Origin: Acrasis kona
Taxonomy: Eukaryota > Heterolobosea > Eutetramitea > Acrasida > Acrasidae
NCBI GenBank assembly: GCA_026419775.2
Contig: JAOPGA020001342.1
Coordinates: 1-32,312, forward strand
Direction: 5' to 3'
Length of the DNA: 32,312 nucleotides
Shown here: piece by piece, positions 8,441 to 15,761 of the stretch
Numbering within the stretch: the stretch's first letter is position 1
Layout: each line of letters opens with the position of its first letter
Notes under the pieces: model-generated
The model's input: the letters and a program-made list of their open reading frames with translations, nothing else
The model's database searches: none
What the model was told of the DNA's origin: nothing
Made by a program: the position numbers and the translations under genes

Positions 8441-9079
8441 TTATTTATTAGTGTTATTTTTTTTAATTCTTTGTGCTTCTCTAACTTGTTTGTTCGCCAC
8501 CTTCCCATCGTATATTGGAACGGACATTTCTGTTATTAAATCCTCACAAGTTAATGGTATTGACATCCATTTGAACGCACTTTTGTATCGACTTCCACTG
8601 TTTTGATATAGGTACATAAATCGTACTGGGAATTTAACCTTTACCATCCAATTGTTCGTGATACAGGTGCGATAGTTAAGGTTGTTCCCAAATAGTGCTT
8701 TAAACTGTTCTTCGTCAACTTGGTAGTACGTGTCTGGCACACTACAAGAAGGGTTTCTTGGTGGGTAGTAGCGCGAGCAAGTATCGTCATCAAAAGTGTT
8801 GTCGTACATAACCCTGCTGATAGGGAATTCTGAAGCAGTGCTAGCTGGGATTTCTTGTTTCACATGCTTACGGAACATTTGTAGCGCATTTCGAAGTACA
8901 AACAATCTGTTTTCGTCAGCTTCAGGGAGTTGTTGTTCGTTGTCTTGGACACGGAAAATATCTTCGTATAAGTGTGGCGCCTGTACGTCTAGTTTTGATA
9001 TTTCTTCACCGATCTTGCTTAATACTGGTTCAGGAATGTTTGCTTGCATGACTGTCTGATATATTGTGTCGTTCATCAT
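8441..9079 (-). CDS. Hypothetical protein, 212 residues
   Basis: An intact frame starting with two adjacent ATGs (9077-9079 and 9074-9076). The N-terminal half is predicted helical and acidic (ISKLDVQAPHLYEDIFRVQD, RNALQMFRKHVKQE). A central cysteine-containing segment reads TFDDDTCSRYYPPRNPSCS, and the tail is basic (EAQRIKKNNTNK). There is no signal peptide or membrane segment. No family is recognised. It is the only long uninterrupted protein frame in the spacer between the two ankyrin arms. It may be a live gene caught among dead elements, or part of a mobile element I do not recognise. The region 8245-8440 downstream holds nothing I can name. Confidence 0.5.
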   Translation of the reverse strand: MMNDTIYQTVMQANIPEPVLSKIGEEISKLDVQAPHLYEDIFRVQDNEQQLPEADENRLFVLRNALQMFRKHVKQEIPASTASEFPISRVMYDNTFDDDTCSRYYPPRNPSCSVPDTYYQVDEEQFKALFGNNLNYRTCITNNWMVKVKFPVRFMYLYQNSGSRYKSAFKWMSIPLTCEDLITEMSVPIYDGKVANKQVREAQRIKKNNTNK

Positions 9080-9118
9080 GCGGGGCAACAATCTTTTTAT
9101 TGTAACATATCACCAATG

Positions 9119-9134
9119 ACCGGTTTAAACCGGT
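9119..9134. repeat. Perfect 16-bp palindrome
   Basis: ACCGGTTTAAACCGGT is its own reverse complement, and the half unit CCGGTTTAAA is repeated directly once more to 9139. It lies about 40 bp upstream of the hypothetical gene at 8441-9079 and just beyond the end of the dehydrogenase fragment. It could be a dimeric protein site or an insertion scar; nothing else supports either. Confidence 0.5.
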
Positions 9135-9198
9135 TTAAAAATATGGTTTGGAGGTTAATCACGAGGGGATTATACTTTACTATTCTTATCACAGTTAA

Positions 9199-9470
9199 TC
9201 AATCCCTATTATCCTCCATGATAGGTAGTTTGATGTTGTATTTTTCGCATAGATCGTGAGCGGCTTTGGCAGTGGGGACTCCCCCAGCGACGCTTCCCAG
9301 GCTGCTTACAATTTCCTTCAATTTCTCTCCCTTTCCCAATCTGCTCTTCACACTGGTGCACGTCAAGAACAAGTCTCCTATTTCTGCCAACGTTAACATG
9401 GCAATGGGGTTACAACCGATCTTGGCTCCTAGTCTAATCATTTCAGACGCCCCTCTGGGGTCTCCAACTG
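9199..9470 (-). pseudogene. NAD-dependent glycerol-3-phosphate dehydrogenase, C-terminal fragment
   Basis: About 85 residues match the helical substrate-binding domain of GpsA/GPD-type enzymes: GASEMIRLGAKIGCNP, LAEIGDLFLTCTSVKSRLGKG, GGVPTAKAAHDLC and the closing NIKLPIME. The complete enzyme reduces dihydroxyacetone phosphate and is ~330 residues. The Rossmann domain and catalytic lysines are absent. The upstream side joins directly to LINE endonuclease sequence in the same open frame, and the frame ends soon after the family's LPI block. This is a transposed or stranded gene piece, not a working enzyme. Confidence 0.65.
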
Positions 9471-10201
9471 TTTTGTCTGATACAGTATATGATAGTAACA
9501 CGGGTCAATGGTCGGAATTGTGAAATGGTATTGTTTCATTTGTCGGCAGGACTTGAGAGATTAGGTTTCCAATGTTGGATGTACCAAATAGTATGTTGTC
9601 CAAAGCGTGATCTTTAAATGTCGGTAGTTTGGTGGCTTTGGATAGATGGTATTTCGATCAAAGCGCGAAGTCTGCAACCTCTAGGTTTGATGTTCAATGT
9701 CCACATTGAAATCGCCCGCCAAAATAACGTCATGGTGTTTAAGCTGGGCTCCTTTAATCCATTCTTTGATTTCTGATTCGACTTCGATGGATTGTAGGTT
9801 TGATTTCGTCGCGGCATGATTTGTAGGGAGGTATGCGCATATGACTGTTTTTGGGTGGAGTTTTGATATTTAGCGAGACGCAAAGTGCTCTCCGGGTATG
9901 GATGAGTTTCGTTGCGAAATTGAGATCACATTATTGCGATAACGCTTCATCACTATAATCATAACTCCATGTTTCTTTTTTAAAGGTCGTCCATGGCCAA
10001 AGCAAATGTACCCTCCTCTAGACAATGATTGTTGGAATTGTTTGAGCTCAGAGCCGAGGTGATGTGATTCTTGGATGCAGGCAATGTCGATATTGAAACG
10101 AGTGAGGAAATTGGCGAGGTTGGGGGAGTTGTCCATCAATGGAGGGGATGTGGAGATGGTTTTTCCATTCATGAACAGATGGTGATTGTATTTCTGTTCA
10201 T
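9471..10201 (-). pseudogene. LINE ORF2 endonuclease domain, frameshifted
   Basis: Reading the minus strand from an ATG at 10201, the APE-type endonuclease of a non-LTR retrotransposon can be followed in pieces. First is the start NTITICS, then a 7-bp deletion relative to the copy at 6853-6931. Next come FLTRFNIDIACIQESHH (metal-binding Glu strand) and RGGYICFGHG, then, in another frame, DVILAGDFNVDIEH (the GDFN block). The last is SDH, followed by a stop and PVLLSYTV (the SDH catalytic end). At least two frameshifts and one in-frame stop make it dead. No reverse transcriptase follows; instead the frame runs into a dehydrogenase fragment. A 74-codon frame upstream (10198-10422) might be the tail of ORF1 but shows no diagnostic motif. 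Confidence 0.65.
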
Positions 10202-10588
10202 TTGGAGAGGGGTGTTTGTATTGAACCAAGCAGTATATCGAAATAATTTGACAATTTGTCCATCCGATTGGCGCCCACGAGACATTTGCACGCACCACCG
10301 AAGTTGCAATAGAAAAGTTCTTCGGCCTTGTCAATAATGCAATAGGAACCCGTAATATTCCTTTCTATGTGTCTTTGAGGACTGTTACCTCTTGTCAGTA
10401 GGGTATGAGCATCTACCTGCAACTACGCTCCTTATATCGTCATTCTCTATCTCTTGTTTATGTCCTAAATTGTTATGTAACAGATTGGTATTGGATAGTA
10501 CTACAACTTCACCTCAGGCATGACATACTACATAACCTTTTGTTTCATACTGACGACTGGACAACACTAGCTGCCAATAACCAATACG

Positions 10589-11018
10589 TTGGGTATGCTG
10601 AAGCAGTCTCATGAAGCCAACCGTGCTATTATATCAGTATACTTCCACCACCGCATCTACCACTATCAGACGAGCATTGTAATTTTCCTGTTGTGCATGA
10701 TAGCACATAATGCAAGAGTACTGTACAACAAGATAACAAACCAGAGCATTAGTCAGGTGGATTTTTTGAAGCTGCTTTCAAATGAATTATGTCCATCAGA
10801 GCAGAATGCAGAGAGACACTCCTACAAAAAGCTTGCACATGGTCAAGGAAACTGTGTTGTATGCTACTGGAGGCAGGTCAAGGATAATGTGCCAAGAAAA
10901 AACATTATACGTGCAAAAAGTGTCTTTGGCTTTGAGAAATGTGGGAAGTGCATGCCGTAAGTGTTTTGATTCGTTCGATCACTGCTTGTATGCTGAGACA
11001 ATAAATAGATTATTGTAA
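10589..11018 (+). pseudogene. piggyBac-like transposase, C-terminal remnant
   Basis: The segment HHRIYHYQTSIVIFLLCMIA, then NARVLYNKIT and ISQVDFLKLLSNELC, matches the last helices of the DDE_Tnp_1_7 (piggyBac) domain. It is followed by a cysteine-rich zinc ribbon (NCVVCYWRQ..., KCGKC and, after a frame change near 10950, CRKCFDSFDHCLY). The N-terminal two thirds, including the DDD catalytic residues, is missing, and the last cysteine pairs are in a different frame. No terminal inverted repeats were found. The stretch 10340-10588 may contain more of it but I cannot align it. Confidence 0.65.
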
Positions 11019-11131
11019 CCATAACCTTTTTTGAATAGATAGAAGAGGAAGGTGTGAATAACTTCACAGAATTTATTTTTATCTTCCCGCCATCGATTTT
11101 TTTGGATCCTTCTCACACGAAAATCCTACAG

Positions 11132-12546
11132 ATTTATTTTAACGCCGTGCGAAAAGGATTCCATTCATGTTCCCCATAGAGATTTGGAAGATTATTTCTG
11201 ATTATTACTTTGATTTTGTACGAAAGACTAATAAGAGGAAAGCTGATGGGGACAGAGTGGACGTCAAATATGAGAAAAATAATCATCAACTACTAACATT
11301 ACTTTTACTAAANAAGAGCATGGAGGAACTCGTAGAAATGATCTTGAGCGAACATGTTAAAAGGGACATTGAATACATTGAGTTTGTTTTATCTAATAAA
11401 ACAGATTTGAGTCTGGTCAGAATTTTGTTTAGTTTGAGAAATGCACAATATTTATTTTTAATATTATGTGGAGAGGGAGAAGAATACGATCGCATTATGG
11501 AGATCGAACAAGAAGAAAATAAATGCATCAACATAATAAAACGACAACTAAAGAACAGCTCAGTCGATCCTAGTGCACAAGATAATTACGCAATTAGGAT
11601 AGCCAGTGATAATGGGCATACTGATGTAGTTAAGCTACTATTGACTGATCCACGTGTAGATCCTAGTGCAAAAGATAATTACGCAATTAGGGTAGCCAGT
11701 GATAATGGACATACTGATGTAGTTAAGCTACTATTAAATGATTCACGTGTAGATCCTAGTGCACAAGATAATTATGCCATTTTATTTGCCAGTGTGAATG
11801 GACATTGTGATGTGGTAGAACTACTATTAATAGATTCACGTGTAGATCCCACAGTAGATGATAACGATGCCTTTGTATTCGCCTGTGTGAATGGATATGC
11901 TGATGTAGCCAAATTACTATTGACTGATCCACGTGTAGATCCTGCCGCACAAAATAATCGTGCCATTTTTTCAGCCTGTGAANANGGACATACTGATTTA
12001 GTTAAATTATTGTTGTCTGATCCACGTGTAGATCCTACCGACTATGAAAATGATGCTATGATTCAAGCCACTAATAATGGGCATATTGATGTAGTAAGGC
12101 TACTATTAAATGATCCACGTGTAAATAATACCGAAGATCAACGTACAGCCATTAATATTGCCAGTGGTAGAGGGCATATTGATATAGTTAGACTACTATT
12201 AAACAGTCCAAATTTAAGTGTTATCAACCTTGGTTTCGCCATTAAATCTGCCAGTTTGGAAGGACATACTGATGTGGTTAGACTACTATTAGATGATCCA
12301 CGCGTAGATTTTAGTGAATTATATGATGACATTAAACGTGCTTATGAGTGTGCCAGTAAGTATGGACATATTGAAGTAGTTAATTTATTATCAAACCATC
12401 CACGTGCTAACAAACTCTTAAAAAGAAAGACACAAAAATAAAATAAAATACATCGTCTCACAATCCAGAACAGATTTCTAATAGGGGAAATTTGTAGTTT
12501 GGTTGTTCCCTCGCTCTCTTGTTTGGTGTTCTTTGTGCACTGTTAT
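11132..12546. repeat. Right arm of the large inverted duplication
   Basis: Inverted partner of 5279-6774, carrying ankyrin gene copy B plus ~35 bp of upstream and ~105 bp of downstream sequence. Relative to the left arm it lacks ~50 bp and ~26 bp in the 3' flank of the gene, which accounts for most of the length difference. Three N bases (11313, 11984, 11986) fall in this arm and one in the other (5935), as expected where short reads of the two copies conflict. Confidence 0.95.
11167..12441 (+). CDS. F-box-like/ankyrin-repeat protein, copy B
   Basis: 424 residues with the same plan as the copy at 5462-6739: an F-box-like start (FPIEIWKIISDYYF), a helical linker, nine 31-residue ankyrin repeats and a basic tail (LLKRKTQK, one Lys shorter). 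The frame is intact apart from two undetermined residues caused by N bases. I count about 19 amino-acid differences from copy A, 16 of them in the ankyrin repeats. Examples are K to I, Q to D, E to R, Y to R, D to Y and G to C. Synonymous differences are rare in the repeats. Both copies keep an open frame, so both are probably expressed. Function is inferred only from domain type: binding of a target by the repeats and possibly SCF recruitment. Confidence 0.9.
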   Translation: MFPIEIWKIISDYYFDFVRKTNKRKADGDRVDVKYEKNNHQLLTLLLLXKSMEELVEMILSEHVKRDIEYIEFVLSNKTDLSLVRILFSLRNAQYLFLILCGEGEEYDRIMEIEQEENKCINIIKRQLKNSSVDPSAQDNYAIRIASDNGHTDVVKLLLTDPRVDPSAKDNYAIRVASDNGHTDVVKLLLNDSRVDPSAQDNYAILFASVNGHCDVVELLLIDSRVDPTVDDNDAFVFACVNGYADVAKLLLTDPRVDPAAQNNRAIFSACEXGHTDLVKLLLSDPRVDPTDYENDAMIQATNNGHIDVVRLLLNDPRVNNTEDQRTAINIASGRGHIDIVRLLLNSPNLSVINLGFAIKSASLEGHTDVVRLLLDDPRVDFSELYDDIKRAYECASKYGHIEVVNLLSNHPRANKLLKRKTQK

Positions 12547-13717
12547 TTACAGCTTTTGGTCTTTGCTGTTGAATTGGTGGCTGTAGAGGTGCATTATTCT
12601 TGCTGTTTCCTGAGCAATAAATTGCCCCCAACTTGGAATATCCGATACTTAATTTGAAGTAGAAATATGCTCAGATCCATCATTGATGAGCTCGCTCAAA
12701 ACATCATCAACAGAGAAAGTATTGAAGGTGTCAAGTGGTTCATATAGTTCAACGAAACAGCCTCTTTCGTTGCATTTTGCTCGCTCTCGTTAATTGTGCT
12801 GCCATCGCTTTTACGCTCCGATTCATCCGTTGTGGAAGAATGATTTTTTATTTTTTCGTTAGAGTATTTTATGAACATTCTCTGAAGGTGGTAACAAGTA
12901 CTTTTGTGTTCGTAACGTCCCGTATGTCATTTAATACGTATTTTGCTTCGAGGTCAAGGGGGAAATAGATAACAATAAGCGTAGGTTGATTTCTAGTTCA
13001 TCCTAGAAGATGCCCAAGTAACACCATTGGGTTTATCAATATAAAATCGATTACACCTCAATCGCTGTTCTATTAATATTCAATCTTCGAAATCTCTTCA
13101 ACAATAATTCCATTTTGTTTCAATCATCTATTAATATTCAAAGTGGCAGATCGAATAAAATCAGATTCTACCAAGTCTTGCTGAAGGCATATAGTCACCC
13201 TCTGTGCTAGATTCTGTAGAGCTTGATGAATCATCCTCTGAGCTAGATGGTTTTTGCACCGCGTCGTTTGACTCTTGCACAATGATATCTAGGATCTGTT
13301 TACTCAACATTGTCCAAAACTTACATCAGAACCACTAATGTCCGTTGCACTGCTGGGGACATACTGGCTCTGTACACTAACCGCCTCATTGAGTCACCTC
13401 GTGTGATACTACTGTTGTTAGAATTGTTGATGCTGTTGCTTCCAACAACATGGCTAGTGCTGATGCCAGAGGTGTTGTTGCGGTTGCTCCTATGCAGGGG
13501 ATATTGTTGCAGTTTGTGGTGTTGCTGGCTTATGGAGATTTGAATGGTTTATGGAAAATTGAATAGGAACAAGTGCCTACACGCTTTTTTAATACATCGA
13601 TGAAAACCATGGCCCAACAAAGTTTCTTTATTTGCAAGACAATTGATTCAAAGAACATTTTATTACTTTGACCAGTTTTAAAGCCACCAAATCATAAAAA
13701 ACCACTGTCAAATATTA
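12547..13717. other. Gene-poor region, ~1.17 kb
   Basis: No gene can be supported. On the minus strand 12653-12880 has two partly open frames in different phases (one with ESERKSDGSTINESEQN, one ending DDVLSELINDGSEHISTSN). They could be a decayed 3' exon. At 13162-13308 a 49-codon minus frame starting MLSKQILDII is Ser/Glu-rich. A further minus frame at about 13333-13550 is Asn/Ser/Gln-rich low complexity (SNSINNSNNSS). A GTAAGT lies between these, but no splice I tried keeps the frame. The region may hold a broken or fast-evolving low-complexity gene. Confidence 0.4.
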
Positions 13718-14692
13718 TTAGAATTGGCACCAAGTTTTGATGTGGTTAGCAGCAGACAACATGTGCAGATCATCATATTCGGACTGACATTGCAAATCAT
13801 CACAAGACTGTTCCACACAGCAAGGTATTGCAACGCCAATTTTTGGTGTAGGCAACCTCTGCCAAAAATCATTAAAGTTAGCATGGGAATGCACGGCCAC
13901 CACTACCGATAGAGCTCCTTCAACCTGCTCTGGTATTACAAAATCTTCTGCCGTGCTTTGGTGGCACGACAACCTTTCCAGCTTCTTCGCCGCTCCATTG
14001 TTGGTTTTCATTACTGGGTCAATAGAATAGATGAGCCAGTTAGTTGAGAGTGCAAAGATTGCGCCGGTTCTTGGAGTACTGCCGTCGGCTACAACATAAC
14101 ATTTTGTTGTCGGGTCGCCGAATTTACTGCGCCCAGTGGTGCTGCGTAAGCAATTCATAACTGCGTAGTAAGCAGACATTGATTCACTAACCTCTTTAAT
14201 GTTTGGAAAGACTTTGTACTGCAATACAGCATGAAGTCTATCTTTTCTAAGAAATCTGTCAATGTATAGGAAGGGATTTTTTGTGTTATGCATCCTCTCG
14301 CCAATTGGCTTTTGTTGAGACATTTCTGCCCTCCATTTTACATACTCTTCAACAGATTTAGTCTCACCACTAACTTCCTTTTTTTCTTTAGTGCGTGGAA
14401 TGGATAACACTCTCATAAAAGCGTGGTACAAGGACGAGCGTTCGGAATCTGTTAAAAAACTATCGTTGTTGGATAGCCAAAACATCATTGTTTTATCTGT
14501 GATTAAAAGTTTGCCTTCATCTGAGCTTTGTACGTCAAATTTTGAAGTAAATAAAGTTTTTTCTGATACTATGCTTGAGACATCAAACAAGTAATAAAAA
14601 TCATAGTTTGGGCTTCTCTTGTAATAAACTGGACCAAGACTGTACGCTTTCACTTCATTCCAATCATCACAAGCCAACTTCTCTTCAACCAT
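13718..14692 (-). CDS. Uncharacterised protein with Rossmann-like C-terminal half
   Basis: 324 residues without introns. The C-terminal half has an ordered pattern typical of a nucleotide-binding alpha/beta fold. VADGSTPRTGAIFA is followed by NWLIYSIDPVM, then a VVVAVHSHAN strand-turn and IGVAIPCC. This spacing resembles uncharacterised eukaryotic proteins with a methyltransferase-like fold, but no canonical GxGxG loop is seen, so the activity is unassigned. The N-terminal half is mixed and charged. No signal or membrane segment is present. The start codon lies 29 bp from the start of the divergent PrmC gene, so both must share one promoter region. Confidence 0.75.
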   Translation of the reverse strand: MVEEKLACDDWNEVKAYSLGPVYYKRSPNYDFYYLFDVSSIVSEKTLFTSKFDVQSSDEGKLLITDKTMMFWLSNNDSFLTDSERSSLYHAFMRVLSIPRTKEKKEVSGETKSVEEYVKWRAEMSQQKPIGERMHNTKNPFLYIDRFLRKDRLHAVLQYKVFPNIKEVSESMSAYYAVMNCLRSTTGRSKFGDPTTKCYVVADGSTPRTGAIFALSTNWLIYSIDPVMKTNNGAAKKLERLSCHQSTAEDFVIPEQVEGALSVVVAVHSHANFNDFWQRLPTPKIGVAIPCCVEQSCDDLQCQSEYDDLHMLSAANHIKTWCQF

Positions 14693-14721
14693 TTAATTGA
14701 AGACGAAGTTACAATTTATCG

Positions 14722-15723
14722 ATGTTGAGACTTTTTGGACTTTATTCACGAAGGAGTTTCAGTAAATTAATACACGAAGTTGTACAATATGGAGAAACCA
14801 TGTTAGAATCAGTGCCGGAAGGTGACCCACAAGGAGAAGCCGAAATGTTGCTCGCAGAAGTCTTAAACACAACAAAATCAGACATTTCAAACAAGGCGTA
14901 CCAGTCATTCAAAAGACACCAAGACAACGATAATGACCTACTAACTATATCTAATCAAGAATGGAATATTTACAAAGACATGATCTTGAGGAGAACGAAG
15001 CAAGAACCAATACAATATATTATAGGGAAAACATGGTTTTATGGAAGGCAATTTTCTGTAATTGATTCAAACTACCGTGTCTTGATACCAAGATGGGATA
15101 CCGAAACGCTGGTATTGACGGCCCTACAAAACATTGGAAACTCGAAAAGTGTTCTAGAAGTGGGGGTTGGTTCAGGATGCTTAATAACTACAATCTGCGC
15201 TGAAGTCAATAGGATGGATGTGAGGTTCATAGGCACTGATATTGATGCAGGAGCGATTGCTATCGCACAAAAAAATTCATACGCACATAACACTAATGTG
15301 AACTTCATCTTGCATGATATTTTAAATCAAAGCATTGACCAAATAATAAAAATAAACCATTGTGAACCATTTGATATTGTTATAAGCAATCCACCATACA
15401 TATCGACCAAAGAAGTTGAGAGTCTGGAAGTTCAGGTTAGAGATTTCGAACCAAAAACTGCTTTGGATGGAGGATCGGATGGTCTTCTGTTTTATAAGAA
15501 ATTGAGCATGCTATGTAAAGGAGAACTACTCAAGACAGGAGGAAAAATTATTGTTGAGATTGGCTATACTCAGGCTCAGCAAGTTACAGTCATTTTTCAA
15601 GAAGAAATTGATGGTGTTCTTCTGCAAGTAGACAGTGTTGAAAAAGACATGAGTGGAAATGATAGAATAATCACCGCCACAAAAGTGGTTAACACAAAAT
15701 CTGTGATCAAACAATTTGCATAA
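14722..15723 (+). CDS. HEMK1: PrmC/HEMK1-type release-factor glutamine N5-methyltransferase, mitochondrial
   Basis: 333 residues. The enzyme uses S-adenosylmethionine to methylate the glutamine of the GGQ motif in class I peptide release factors. Visible features are the N-terminal PrmC helical domain (residues ~20-95), the family block IQYIIGKTWFYGRQF, the SAM-binding loop VLEVGVGSGCLI, the acidic strand end GTDIDAGAI and the catalytic NPPYIS. The first ~16 residues (MLRLFGLYSRRSFSKL) are basic and amphipathic and fit a mitochondrial presequence, so the target is probably mtRF1. Length is normal for the family. It is divergent from the 13718-14692 gene and converges on the Ulp gene with a 38-bp gap. 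Confidence 0.93.
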   Translation: MLRLFGLYSRRSFSKLIHEVVQYGETMLESVPEGDPQGEAEMLLAEVLNTTKSDISNKAYQSFKRHQDNDNDLLTISNQEWNIYKDMILRRTKQEPIQYIIGKTWFYGRQFSVIDSNYRVLIPRWDTETLVLTALQNIGNSKSVLEVGVGSGCLITTICAEVNRMDVRFIGTDIDAGAIAIAQKNSYAHNTNVNFILHDILNQSIDQIIKINHCEPFDIVISNPPYISTKEVESLEVQVRDFEPKTALDGGSDGLLFYKKLSMLCKGELLKTGGKIIVEIGYTQAQQVTVIFQEEIDGVLLQVDSVEKDMSGNDRIITATKVVNTKSVIKQFA

Positions 15724-15761
15724 TAAAATATTTGTTAATTAAAAATAATTCATGTCTTTTA

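Noticed and set aside
9199-9501. Small intact dehydrogenase or regulatory protein
   Set aside because: It has only the middle of the C-terminal domain, no Rossmann fold, and is fused to LINE sequence.
13300-13350. GTAAGT near 13332 as donor joining two minus-strand frames
   Set aside because: The nearest AG acceptors put the downstream exon out of frame or into a stop.
13310-13543. 77-codon Leu-rich plus-strand frame (possible membrane protein)
   Set aside because: It is the complement of an Asn/Ser/Gln-rich low-complexity stretch; the hydrophobicity follows from that bias.
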